In this document: positions 1 to 7,730 of the stretch, one piece after another
Position numbering within the stretch: the first letter of the stretch is position 1
How the letters are laid out: each line of letters opens with the position of its first letter
NCBI GenBank assembly: GCA_008363265.1
Contig: RHKR01000025.1
Location: 1-12,469, forward strand
Direction: 5' to 3'
DNA length: 12,469 nt
DNA from: Chlorobiota bacterium
Lineage (GTDB): Bacteria; Bacteroidota; Ignavibacteria; Ignavibacteriales; Ignavibacteriaceae
Translations under genes and position numbers: made by a program
Notes under the pieces: generated by a model
The model's database searches: none
What the model was told of the DNA's origin: nothing
What the model saw: only the letters and a program-made list of their open reading frames with translations

Positions 1-1447
1 GCACGGGGTTCGAGTTACCCGGCAGGTATGGCGGGTTCGTTACCGTAAAATGATATTTGTCACTGAGGGCGTTGTAAACCTCCGCGGAGAACTCAACTTT
101 TTCACGGACCGGTGTAACGGTGGTTGTCTCCTCATCGTACCGGCTTTCGATCTCCTCCTTCTTTGCCTCGTCATGGAAGAATTCAGCTTGCGCGGCATTC
201 CGTGTAAAACCGGGATCGAGAAGTGAACCGAGTATGTCCGCATCCTTGAAGAAGGAAGCAAGAAACTCCGCCTTCTGCGTCTCTTTTTTCGTCAGGCCGG
301 CACCTTCAACTTCCCAGGTGTGGATTATCCTCTCGTCATTGAGGGAATAGACTTTCGGTAGGACACCGCGGGTAAGGAAGTTCCTGTCGTACTCCATCGC
401 CTTCATCATCAGGGCAAAATCGGCAAGGGCGGCGGCACGGTTATCGAGTTCTAGCCCGGTCAGGTTGTTCCGTAATATCAGGGCGGGGATGTCGGTTCTG
501 TAGTAGCCCGACTCTTCATAGATCTTAAAGAGGAGGTCGAAAGCATAAACGAGTGTGTGTCCGCTTCCCGCGCAGGGATCGAGTATTTTTATCTCTTCGG
601 GAGATTTAATTTCAGGTACTTCATCCTTAACGAGTTCCGTGGGGAGGTAGTAACTCATCTGCTGTTGCAAAGGCGAGGCAGGATTGTTCAGCATCCAGAG
701 CTTTCCGAGACCGTTCTCAACAAGATACTTCACTATCCAGGCGGGAGTGAACAGCTGCGTTATCGCGGCAATTTCATCCTTCTTCCTCTTCGCGGCGTTC
801 TTCTTGTCGGCAAAAACAGCATCCTTCTTCTCGGAGATATAAAACTGATACAGCCACCCGATCACCTCGACATTTTCGCACTCCTCTTCGCCGAGGTTTT
901 CGTTCACGAAAGCGAGTATCGAGTTTGCACTCAGGAGGTCATCAGGCAGAAGAATTTCGGTATAGGAGTTTAGGGGTTCGAACATGAAAGGCATCGTTTT
1001 GTTGAACCCGGCACACGCGGCGATAAAGAGGAGTTTGTACGCCTCGTTGAAAGGATTAACGGCCGGCACTTCCCCTGAAAGAAGGGCCTTTACCCTGGCG
1101 GCATCAACAGGGAGACCGGCGGGGAGCAAACCTTTTCTTGCATCGGCGAGTATGGCGGGGTCGCCCCCCTCCACCCTCGGCGAGACAACGGGAACGAAGT
1201 TGTAACCCTTCACATCCATATACCTGAGGGCGATCAAACGGTTGAAGAGGGTGTAAGCATGCCTCTCAATAAACTCATCACGGTCGGGGGTGTTCTCCCA
1301 CGCCGCGCGGAGTTTCTCTTTCAGGTCCGCCTTCGCCGCGAGCTCGGGGGTTTCATGCGTCAGGATATACCTTATCCTTGCCCCCGTGTGATCGATCAGC
1401 CTCTTGCGGGCCTCACCGGCGAAGTTCTTCAGTTTCCCTTTGTCCAT
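1..1447 (-). CDS. pglX: BREX adenine-specific DNA methyltransferase PglX/BrxX (partial, C-terminal part beyond the left edge)
   Basis: This is the modification enzyme of a type I BREX system; in studied systems it methylates an adenine in a non-palindromic site and marks host DNA as self. The frame is open from the ATG at 1447 to the window edge, giving 482 codons of a protein that is usually about 1200 residues. The N-terminus begins MDKGKLKNFAGEARKRLI, typical of the family. The SAM-binding motif I reads DPCAGSGH from residue 290, and the catalytic motif IV reads NPPY at residues 471-474, about ten residues before the edge; together these are a gamma-class N6-adenine methyltransferase signature. 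The target-recognition half is not in the window. The gene follows brxC after 11 bp and has a strong AAGGAG at 1454-1459. No frameshift is seen in the visible part. Confidence 0.95.
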   Translation of the reverse strand, partial: MDKGKLKNFAGEARKRLIDHTGARIRYILTHETPELAAKADLKEKLRAAWENTPDRDEFIERHAYTLFNRLIALRYMDVKGYNFVPVVSPRVEGGDPAILADARKGLLPAGLPVDAARVKALLSGEVPAVNPFNEAYKLLFIAACAGFNKTMPFMFEPLNSYTEILLPDDLLSANSILAFVNENLGEEECENVEVIGWLYQFYISEKKDAVFADKKNAAKRKKDEIAAITQLFTPAWIVKYLVENGLGKLWMLNNPASPLQQQMSYYLPTELVKDEVPEIKSPEEIKILDPCAGSGHTLVYAFDLLFKIYEESGYYRTDIPALILRNNLTGLELDNRAAALADFALMMKAMEYDRNFLTRGVLPKVYSLNDERIIHTWEVEGAGLTKKETQKAEFLASFFKDADILGSLLDPGFTRNAAQAEFFHDEAKKEEIESRYDEETTTVTPVREKVEFSAEVYNALSDKYHFTVTNPPYLPGNSNPV

Positions 1448-1452
1448 TTTTG

Positions 1453-1459
1453 TCTCCTT
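1453..1459 (-). promoter_or_regulatory. Ribosome binding site of pglX
   Basis: AAGGAG lies six bases upstream of the ATG at 1447 and touches the brxC stop codon (1459-1461). It is one of the clearest Shine-Dalgarno sites in the window, and it fixes the pglX start and suggests coupled translation with brxC. Confidence 0.75.
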
Positions 1460-4400
1460 TATCCGGGTATTATGCTGTTACCGTTCTCTAATTCTCTCAA
1501 CATTTTAGCCCTTAGTGAAGCGAGGTACTCCTCAACTTCTTCGGGGGTGGTTATCTGGTTTTTCCTGTAGTCTGATCTGATGTTCCGCATCTGAACGAAT
1601 TGTGCCTTCTTCGCGGGGGGCTCAGGTTTCCGCTCACCGCTGCCCGTTTCCACGACCGGTTCAACGGGTTGTAGCTTGTGGAGTTTTTCGAGCAGTTTAG
1701 TGTTCACATCACCCCTTAGCCACGGGGCTATGTTCTGAAGTGCCGCCAGACCGGGTGAATTTTCAACCCTTCCTCTGAATGATTCGATCACATCGTCGAG
1801 CTCGTGCCTTCTCTCTTCAGGAACGGTGTCGAATCCTTCCATCGCGGGGATACCGTAATGCAACCCGTCGAGGAGATGATGCAGATCCTGCCTTACGGCT
1901 GCAGTGCGCTCGGCAAGTTCCCTCGAAAGGTCGATCAAGGCATTATTGATCCTGTTATAGGCCGTATCCCTGTAAGGCTCGGGGGCTTCCATATACTCTT
2001 CGAGTATCCCTTTGGCGGGCGACTCTATCAGTTCAAGATCGGCGGCGTGAAGCCTGAGGAGTTCCTTTACCTTATCGAACAGCTCCCTGTTGGGTCCGTT
2101 CATGAAGAGGAGGATACGGTCGAGCTCATCCTTGCTCTCCATAATCGGTGTGGCGATGCCTGTGATATACTCGAAGAACCGTTTTTTCTCCAGTGCGATC
2201 GCCTTTTCAAGTGCTGAAAGGGGGTGCTCTATCCTGTGGAGGAAGGGGTATTTCTCCCTCCGGAAGAGGAGGTTTTTCAGTTGTTGTGCTTCCTTGCCGA
2301 GGGCATCCTTCATCTCCTGCTCCATCAGCTTGGCGTCGGTCGCCTGAAGCTGCCTGCCGAACCAGTCGAAGTGGAACCTCCGGGCCTCCTGCAGCAATTC
2401 AGGGGAGATGTCCTCGTTGGTTTTAACGAGCACCGATGAATAATCTTTGCTGTTGTCGAGCCGTTTGAATATCTCGGTGGCGTTAAGCTCCGAAACATTG
2501 TAGTAGATCGTCACTTTGTTGTGGATGAAGAGGTTCACCAGAGCATGGGGTATGATGAGATCGTCAACATATCCGTAGGGTATCTTTTTGAAATACTCGA
2601 TCATCGATCTGAGGTCGATCCTCCCGCCGTCGCCCGCCTTGTTGGCGATGAAGGCGAGGAGTTCGTTCTCCACATCGTTGAAGCCGCCGAACTCGGCGAT
2701 CAACCCTTCGGAAGTATGGTCGCGGAGAAGTTTTACTATATCTTCCCTCTTCGGCACCATTGTTATCTTCTTCAGGTAGATATACGAGCCGTCGATGAGC
2801 TGCTGCCCGGCCTCGCGGAGTTTTACATGAAAATCGTTCGACTGACTTGTGAGCTCCCTGCCGTTATGCAGGAACCTTGCCTCGCCGAGGAGCGCGGCCA
2901 GCAGGGCTATTATCCCCCTCTGCCTCTGCTCGTTTTCTCCCTTCTTCGTGGTTATTACCGCCTGTTTTTCGGCGCTTAACTGGCTCGAACTGTTCAGTTG
3001 CCCGTACCTGAGCGTTTTAAGGTAGAGCGCGGCATCCTCGATCAGCTTGTTGCTCCGTGGCACGGCGATCATTAACTGATGCTGCGCCATTGAGAAGGTG
3101 AAAAGCTCTGTTTCTGTCGGGTAGTTGTCTTCAGCGCCAATGATCAGGTGGAGTGAAATTTCGCCGTTGGGCGTGCCGTGATCGTGTCCGTCGATCTTCC
3201 GGGAGTAAGGGAAGTTCAGCCCGGTACGGTCGTGTTTCAATTTGAGGATCTCTCCGACTCCCGCCTTCTCCCGGTAGAAAAGGTCGGCAATGAACCGGCG
3301 GAGCTGGCCGTCTTCAAGTTTTACATTATTAATCTCCCGAGTGACTTCCTGCTGAATATCTGTCTGATATTCGTAAACACCGCTTACCTCCTGCACGAAC
3401 GAGTAACGGACGAGCTGATCGAGCGCCGACTGTATCCGGGCTTCGAGGGCGGAACGGTCTTGATCGCTGTTCTCCGACATCAGAACGGCGAGGTTCTTCA
3501 CTGTGGTGGGGAAAGAGTTCTCATATTTAAGGAGGTAGAGGAGCTTAAGTATCCTCACGCTGAAGGGGTCTTCATTCTTCGACTCAAGCACCGATATGGT
3601 GTGGAAAGGCTGCGCCTTCAGCAGGGCACGGGTTCCCTCGAAAAAGAGATCGAACGGAACGAAGTTGCCGAGCGAGGCCTCCTTCACCGTTATCAGCGCG
3701 CTCTGGAAAACGCCGAGCATCGAACGGGCTCCCACAGCCGCGTAGTTACCCGTGAACGCCCCGTGGTTCGAGAGTGAAATCAGGCAGTTCTGGAACAATT
3801 CGACCTGATACGGGAGGATCGGATAAAAACTTGTGAAGTTATCTCCGTTCGGGAGGCTCTTGTTGTACGAGGTGTCGTCGGGAAAGTTGAACCGTGTTCT
3901 GATCACCTGACCGAGCTTTTCGTAATAGTCGTCAAGCATCCTTTCGGCATCCTCTTTCTTCTTCAGGAGGCGCTTCTGTATAACCTCGCGTGCGTTCTGA
4001 GAAGTAAGATTAACCCTCACCTCGAACCGGGCCATGATCTTTGAGAAGTCTGATTTCTGAGCCGCGGTCATCGCCTTCACCATTTCGGTCACCTCCTCCT
4101 GAGCGGTAACCATAACCCACACCCTCCCTTTGAACGCGACAGCAAGGTCTTCAACCAGTGTTTGGAGGTTCAGCATCGTGCGCTGGTCGCGGGAGATAAA
4201 CTGCCCTATCTCATCAACGAGGAAGACGAGGCGGAAGTTTGAGGGTTTTGTTTCAAGGTAGTCCCTGATATCCTTTATGAAACTCTCGACCGAGAGGGGG
4301 GTATCGTTCTTGTACCTGGTTTTAATATCCTTTGCCGTTTCAGGGTCGTACCCGAGCGCTTCGGCGAAAGCGGCATCGAGCGCCTTCCCCATCACCATCA

Positions 4401-4983
4401 GTTTGCCGCGGCTTTCAAGCCACTCTTTCCCGGAGATCCGCTTGAATATCTCTTTGAAGTGATCGAACTTGCCGGCGTATATTAGGTCGCGCTCCAGCTT
4501 GGCGACCGAAGGGTCTTCCGCGAAACCGAGGGCGCGGTCGAACATCCTCTTGAACGGCATGTAGATGTTGGCCTCACCGGAACGGTGCGACTGCTCCGCT
4601 ATACTGTCGATATTGAAGAGGATCGTCTGCGTGGGTATCCGGAGTACATTGGTTACAAGCCCCTCGCACTCAAAATCATCTTTCACCTTCCCTTTGAAGT
4701 ATTCGCCGAGTTTTACGCCGTCAACTTCGCGGTTCGAGAGAATGTGGGAGATCATCTTGAGGAGGTGCGACTTTCCCGTGCCGAAAAAGCCCGAGAGCCA
4801 CACGCCCGGATTGGTTGAGGCATCTGAAGTGTACCTGCCGAAGAGATCGACCAGTATCCTGTTAACCTCTTTGGTTACCACGAACTCCCGCACTTCGTTA
4901 AGGAGATCGGATTCGTCGGATACCTTTACCACCACTTCGATGCGGCGGGAGATATCTTCTACAAACATTTCATGGATTTTCAT
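1459..4983 (-). CDS. brxC: BREX P-loop ATPase BrxC
   Basis: BrxC is the large ATPase (DUF6079-like/PglY-related) essential for BREX defence. Its precise role is unknown, but it probably works with PglX, PglZ and BrxB in a complex on DNA. The 1174 residues match the usual size of about 1200. The N-terminus MKIHEMFVEDISRRIEVVVK is characteristic. Walker A is GFFGTGKS at residues 65-72; Walker B is RLVFLVDE at 251-258 with the DE pair at 257-258. A sensor-like strand VWVMVTAQEE follows at 288-297 and a possible arginine finger (ARF) at 318-320. A charged tail with a Pro/Glu-rich linker near residue 1110 ends the protein. It starts 16 bp after brxB with a good AGGAAGGTGA site. All ATPase motifs are intact, so the gene looks functional. 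Confidence 0.97.
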   Translation of the reverse strand: MKIHEMFVEDISRRIEVVVKVSDESDLLNEVREFVVTKEVNRILVDLFGRYTSDASTNPGVWLSGFFGTGKSHLLKMISHILSNREVDGVKLGEYFKGKVKDDFECEGLVTNVLRIPTQTILFNIDSIAEQSHRSGEANIYMPFKRMFDRALGFAEDPSVAKLERDLIYAGKFDHFKEIFKRISGKEWLESRGKLMVMGKALDAAFAEALGYDPETAKDIKTRYKNDTPLSVESFIKDIRDYLETKPSNFRLVFLVDEIGQFISRDQRTMLNLQTLVEDLAVAFKGRVWVMVTAQEEVTEMVKAMTAAQKSDFSKIMARFEVRVNLTSQNAREVIQKRLLKKKEDAERMLDDYYEKLGQVIRTRFNFPDDTSYNKSLPNGDNFTSFYPILPYQVELFQNCLISLSNHGAFTGNYAAVGARSMLGVFQSALITVKEASLGNFVPFDLFFEGTRALLKAQPFHTISVLESKNEDPFSVRILKLLYLLKYENSFPTTVKNLAVLMSENSDQDRSALEARIQSALDQLVRYSFVQEVSGVYEYQTDIQQEVTREINNVKLEDGQLRRFIADLFYREKAGVGEILKLKHDRTGLNFPYSRKIDGHDHGTPNGEISLHLIIGAEDNYPTETELFTFSMAQHQLMIAVPRSNKLIEDAALYLKTLRYGQLNSSSQLSAEKQAVITTKKGENEQRQRGIIALLAALLGEARFLHNGRELTSQSNDFHVKLREAGQQLIDGSYIYLKKITMVPKREDIVKLLRDHTSEGLIAEFGGFNDVENELLAFIANKAGDGGRIDLRSMIEYFKKIPYGYVDDLIIPHALVNLFIHNKVTIYYNVSELNATEIFKRLDNSKDYSSVLVKTNEDISPELLQEARRFHFDWFGRQLQATDAKLMEQEMKDALGKEAQQLKNLLFRREKYPFLHRIEHPLSALEKAIALEKKRFFEYITGIATPIMESKDELDRILLFMNGPNRELFDKVKELLRLHAADLELIESPAKGILEEYMEAPEPYRDTAYNRINNALIDLSRELAERTAAVRQDLHHLLDGLHYGIPAMEGFDTVPEERRHELDDVIESFRGRVENSPGLAALQNIAPWLRGDVNTKLLEKLHKLQPVEPVVETGSGERKPEPPAKKAQFVQMRNIRSDYRKNQITTPEEVEEYLASLRAKMLRELENGNSIIPG

Positions 4984-4986
4984 GAC

Positions 4987-4996
4987 TCACCTTCCT
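4987..4996 (-). promoter_or_regulatory. Ribosome binding site of brxC
   Basis: AGGAAGGTGA lies just upstream of the ATG at 4983, in the 16-bp gap after brxB. It decides the brxC start and indicates strong translation of this gene within the operon. Confidence 0.7.
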
Positions 4997-4999
4997 GTT

Positions 5000-5566
5000 T
5001 CAATTGTTGTGTATCTGGCCACTTAGGTTGATCGCCCTGTATGAGTGCTCGGGCAGCGTGCCGAAGAGCATAAGGCTCCATCCGTCGTATGTCCCCGGGA
5101 AAAAGAGGATAACGGGTGTATCGCTTAAACCCTGTTCGAGTGCAGCGATCACCTTCTTCGCGCGGAGGAAAGGATAACACTTCCCGAACCCTGAGATGAA
5201 AAGAACCGATGCCGAACCCGAGGCTATCTCCCCCTTCAAACGGGGAATTATCACACTCTCCACATTGGCAACATCGTCTATCAGGTTCATCAGCTCACCC
5301 TTGTCGTTCTCCGGCTCCACTTCGAGGAGGGTATCAAAACTGCCGTCCTCCTTCAGGATCTGAACCACCAGTTCAAAAAGATCGATGTGGAGCACCGTTT
5401 TCCCCGTTCTCATAAGATTCGAGGTAAGGCCCCGCAGTTCAGCGGCGAAGGTGTCTTCACCGGCGGCGGAATAAGCGTAAAGATAGACGGGGAGGTGCCC
5501 GGCCGAGCGGGCGTTAACCAAAAGGTCGCGAGTGGTTATATAATTGTATAGCTGATCAAGATTCAT
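5000..5566 (-). CDS. brxB: BREX protein BrxB (DUF1788)
   Basis: BrxB is a small core protein of type I BREX, required for defence, with no assigned enzymatic activity; it is thought to be part of the core complex. The 188 residues match the DUF1788 family length. The family signature is seen near the C-terminus: FFPGTYDG at residues 155-162, then LMLFG around 165-169 and YRA at 176-178. An alternating hydrophobic and charged pattern over residues 55-125 fits an alpha/beta fold. Its ATG overlaps the TGA of brxA (ATGA, 5563-5566), so the two are translationally coupled, and brxC follows 16 bp later. No Walker motif or membrane segment is present. Confidence 0.95.
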   Translation of the reverse strand: MNLDQLYNYITTRDLLVNARSAGHLPVYLYAYSAAGEDTFAAELRGLTSNLMRTGKTVLHIDLFELVVQILKEDGSFDTLLEVEPENDKGELMNLIDDVANVESVIIPRLKGEIASGSASVLFISGFGKCYPFLRAKKVIAALEQGLSDTPVILFFPGTYDGWSLMLFGTLPEHSYRAINLSGQIHNN

Positions 5567-6138
5567 TGCAGTAAAGCCCTTTTTATTCCGGGATCGTTCA
5601 GCTCGGGGAGACCCGCCACCTCATACGGCAGCAACGGGGGGATAACCCGCTCGCCTTCAACTATTCCCGTTTCACGGAGTATCTGGAAAACGAACTGCGC
5701 GCTCTTTTCAATTGTTACATCCCGCTTGTAGCGGAGTTCTTCATGGCTGTACTTCAGCTCCTCGATGTACTGATGGTAGTGCATCTTCACCAGCTCCCGG
5801 TTACCCATCTGAACGCGGTGATATACCGAATCCGACATGAAGCCGCGGAATGAGGGGTAAACGGTGAATATGGCGATAAGATTGATGTATTTTGCCGTGT
5901 CGGCAGTGGCGCGGGAGAAAAGTTCGAATGCTTCGGGGGAAAGGGTCACAAGACGGCGTTTGATCTCACCAAAATCGGCTTTGACCGTAGCGACCTTCGT
6001 GCTCTGGAAAACATCCCGCGAAAAAACCGTTTCGCGCGTGAGGTTCCAGTCACCCGTCTCAGAGTGTATCTCAACTACCTTTAATGTGCGTTTCAGCATG
6101 AGCGGCCTGCTCAGCATGCGGGAGTATCCGTTGTCCAA
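5563..6138 (-). CDS. brxA: BREX protein BrxA (DUF1819)
   Basis: BrxA is the first gene of type I BREX operons, a small helical DNA-binding protein (DUF1819; the known structure is NusB-like). The 191 residues fit the family. The N-terminal YSRMLSRPLMLKRTLKV segment and the central block around residues 75-100 (KYINLIAIFTVYPSFRGFM) are recognisable family features. I chose the TTG at 6138 because it keeps the YS-type N-terminus that family members share; an ATG at 6117 would remove it. Neither start has a good Shine-Dalgarno site. The stop overlaps the brxB start by 4 bp. No regulator gene is encoded upstream in the same direction; the next gene is the divergent ATPase cassette. Confidence 0.94.
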   Translation of the reverse strand: MDNGYSRMLSRPLMLKRTLKVVEIHSETGDWNLTRETVFSRDVFQSTKVATVKADFGEIKRRLVTLSPEAFELFSRATADTAKYINLIAIFTVYPSFRGFMSDSVYHRVQMGNRELVKMHYHQYIEELKYSHEELRYKRDVTIEKSAQFVFQILRETGIVEGERVIPPLLPYEVAGLPELNDPGIKRALLQ

Positions 6139-6183
6139 ATCGAATTAAAATCATTTATAAGCGAAGATGAAAGTTAGTGAAAA

Positions 6184-6211
6184 AAATGTGAAATGTGAAA
6201 TGTGAAATGTT
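6184..6211 (+). repeat. Left array of 7-bp repeats (AAATGTG)
   Basis: Three exact AAATGTG units stand in tandem at 6184-6204, followed by a fourth with one change (AAATGTT). The unit is the reverse complement of the CACATTT array at 8328-8355, so the two arrays form an inverted pair around the ATPase cassette. Two degenerate inverse units (CACATAT, CACATTT) also occur at 6284-6297. The array lies in the spacer upstream of brxA. Confidence 0.9.
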
Positions 6212-6213
6212 AG

Positions 6214-6275
6214 GTCCGCCTGCGGCGGATTGGGGGGGAATCCAAATCCCACTTTGCCGCGGCGATATCCGCGTC
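6214..6275 (+). repeat. 62-bp hairpin-rich repeat, left copy
   Basis: This copy matches 8198-8259 at 61 of 62 bases; the only difference is a G here for T there within the G-run (G7 at 6232-6238). It holds three potential stems: TCCGCC/GGCGGA with a TGC loop (6215-6229), GGATT/AATCC around the G-run (6227-6243), and CGCGG/CCGCG around CGATAT (6258-6273). It contains no reading frame. It resembles interspersed REP-like elements more than an insertion sequence, since no transposase is nearby. It sits between the divergent brxA and ATPase genes. Confidence 0.92.
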
Positions 6276-6283
6276 ATATAAAT

Positions 6284-6297
6284 CACATATCACATTT
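6284..6297 (+). repeat. Two inverse 7-bp units beside the left 62-bp repeat
   Basis: CACATAT followed by CACATTT, the reverse complement of the AAATGTG units at 6184-6211. The left 62-bp repeat is therefore itself bracketed by short inverted heptamers, making a composite element of about 115 bp. Confidence 0.65.
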
Positions 6298-6352
6298 AGA
6301 ATGTATGTCACATCGTGAGAAAGCTAATTTATAATTGAAATTTTGAAATTTT

Positions 6353-6383
6353 TTTGCAAATTTTAGTATTTAACATATATTTG
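6353..6383 (+). promoter_or_regulatory. Bacteroidetes-type promoter of the ATPase cassette
   Basis: TTTG at 6353-6356 and TATATTTG (TAnnTTTG) at 6376-6383 are separated by 19 bases, matching the -33/-7 consensus of the Bacteroidetes primary sigma factor. Transcription would start near 6390 and give a leader of about 20 bases before the ATG at 6411. This also argues against translation from the TTG at 6354, which would be the -33 element. Confidence 0.65.
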
Positions 6384-6410
6384 AATGTAAGAAAACAGGA
6401 AAATCCGAAA

Positions 6411-7730
6411 ATGTTAATTGAGTTCAGTGTTAAAAATTTCCTTTCGTTCAAAGAGAGAACAACATTCTCGATGGTTGCGGCGAAGCCATTTAAAGAACAT
6501 GAAGAGAGCCATATTATCGAAACAACACGAAACTTCAAGTTACTGAAGTCATCTGTGATCTACGGAAACAACGGCAGTGGGAAAAGCAATCTCACCAGAG
6601 CCATGTTGTTCATGAAAACAATGGTGATCAATTCACTTTACATTGCTTTGGGCACAGGCTTTGACCGGAAATTCAGTTTACAGAAATTTGCCCTTGATGC
6701 CGCGTCTGAGAAGGAACCTGCTTTCTTCGAAATTATTTTTCTTGTCAATGGAATTATCTACAGATACGGCTTTGAGATCGATCACGACCGGGTAATATCT
6801 GAGTGGTTGTTCCACACTACCAGTAAGGAGGTCTATCTTTTTAAGAGGAATTTACAGGATGTTCAAATCAACAGATCATCCTTCAAAGAAGGAATTGGTA
6901 GAGAACAGGATCTAAAGGAGAGTGTGCTTTTTTTAACCTTATTGGCAACCTTTAACAAAAAGATCTCAGCAGACCTTCTAACGTGGTTCGATAATTTTAA
7001 GATCATCACCGGGATCAATGATATCGGTTACAAGCGTTACACGGTATCAAAACTTAAGGAGGATCAGTCTTTCCTTAACTGGGCATCAATATTTCTAAGG
7101 TTCCTCGAAATCACAAATATTGCCACAAACCAGGACACTGGTTCTGCGGATAAAACGAATGAAATCGAGCATAAAGAAGATGAAGATGTTGCGAATCTGA
7201 TTTCTGCACTGAAGAAACTTCAAGCAAAGCAACCGGCGCAAGATAAAGTGCTCACGTTCCACAGGAAATACGGGCCTGAAAATATCCTTCTGGACACAGT
7301 ACCTTTCGATCTCGAAGAGGATGAGTCGGAAGGGACAAAGAAGTTGATCTATCTCCTTGGTCCATGGTATGATGCCCTCAAGAACGGAAAAGTTCTAGTT
7401 GTGGATGAACTTGACTCCCGGCTTCACAGCTTGCTGACCATTAAGCTGATAGAATTGTTTAACAACAAGCAAAACTATTCTGCTCAACTGATATGCGCGG
7501 TACATGATACTTCGATCCTGGATAAAGATGTATTCAGACGCGATCAAATCTGGTTTGTCGAGAAGAATCAGTTCGGTGCGTCGGAACTGGTCTCTTTGGG
7601 AGAGTTTAAAACCGGTACGGTAAGGAATAGATCTTCATTCTCGAAGAATTACCTTGACGGCAGGTATGGTGCTGTCCCATATTTTACTTCCGGTTCAAAA
7701 TTAGATGAAGTAATGTATGGGAAAGAATAA
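6411..7730 (+). CDS. AAA15-family ATPase (COG1106, RloA/AbiLi-like)
   Basis: A 439-residue ABC/SMC-like ATPase of the overcoming-lysogeny or Abi type, a family that often serves as the energy or sensor subunit of small defence and toxin systems. It starts MLIEFSVKNFLSFKERTTFS, the classic AAA15 opening. Walker A is GNNGSGKS at residues 52-59; a signature-like SEGTKKL at 306-312 precedes Walker B, VLVVDE at 328-333, followed by the D-loop LDSRLH and an H-switch at His365 (CAVHDTS). The typical tail FRRDQIWFVEKNQFGASELVSL is at 375-396 (written here in part: RRDQIWFVEK). The ATG at 6411 is preferred over the TTG at 6354: AGGA precedes it and the promoter overlaps the TTG. The last 14 bases overlap the next gene. 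Base use is more AT-rich than in the BREX genes, suggesting separate acquisition. PARIS AriA and AbiLi are relatives, but the partner gene differs from theirs. Confidence 0.93.
   Translation: MLIEFSVKNFLSFKERTTFSMVAAKPFKEHEESHIIETTRNFKLLKSSVIYGNNGSGKSNLTRAMLFMKTMVINSLYIALGTGFDRKFSLQKFALDAASEKEPAFFEIIFLVNGIIYRYGFEIDHDRVISEWLFHTTSKEVYLFKRNLQDVQINRSSFKEGIGREQDLKESVLFLTLLATFNKKISADLLTWFDNFKIITGINDIGYKRYTVSKLKEDQSFLNWASIFLRFLEITNIATNQDTGSADKTNEIEHKEDEDVANLISALKKLQAKQPAQDKVLTFHRKYGPENILLDTVPFDLEEDESEGTKKLIYLLGPWYDALKNGKVLVVDELDSRLHSLLTIKLIELFNNKQNYSAQLICAVHDTSILDKDVFRRDQIWFVEKNQFGASELVSLGEFKTGTVRNRSSFSKNYLDGRYGAVPYFTSGSKLDEVMYGKE

Noticed and set aside
557..973. 138-codon plus-strand frame opposite pglX
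   Set aside because: The minus strand carries DPCAGSG and NPPY in an unbroken frame; the plus frame is a shadow.
1162..1167. C6 run in pglX as a phase-variation tract
   Set aside because: Six bases is too short to stand out in GC-rich coding DNA, and the frame is intact.
3178..3777. 199-codon frame on the plus strand opposite brxC
   Set aside because: It lies wholly antisense to a gene with strong homology, has no recognisable motif, and reflects the GC-rich codon pattern of the other strand.
4565..5026. 153-codon plus-strand frame opposite the start of brxC
   Set aside because: Antisense shadow; the Ser/Arg-rich composition is typical of a false frame, and it crosses the brxB-brxC junction.
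6354..6410. Upstream TTG start that would lengthen the ATPase by 19 residues
   Set aside because: The TTG is part of a good -33 promoter box, the added residues are not family-like, and the ATG at 6411 has AGGA upstream and gives the standard AAA15 N-terminus.
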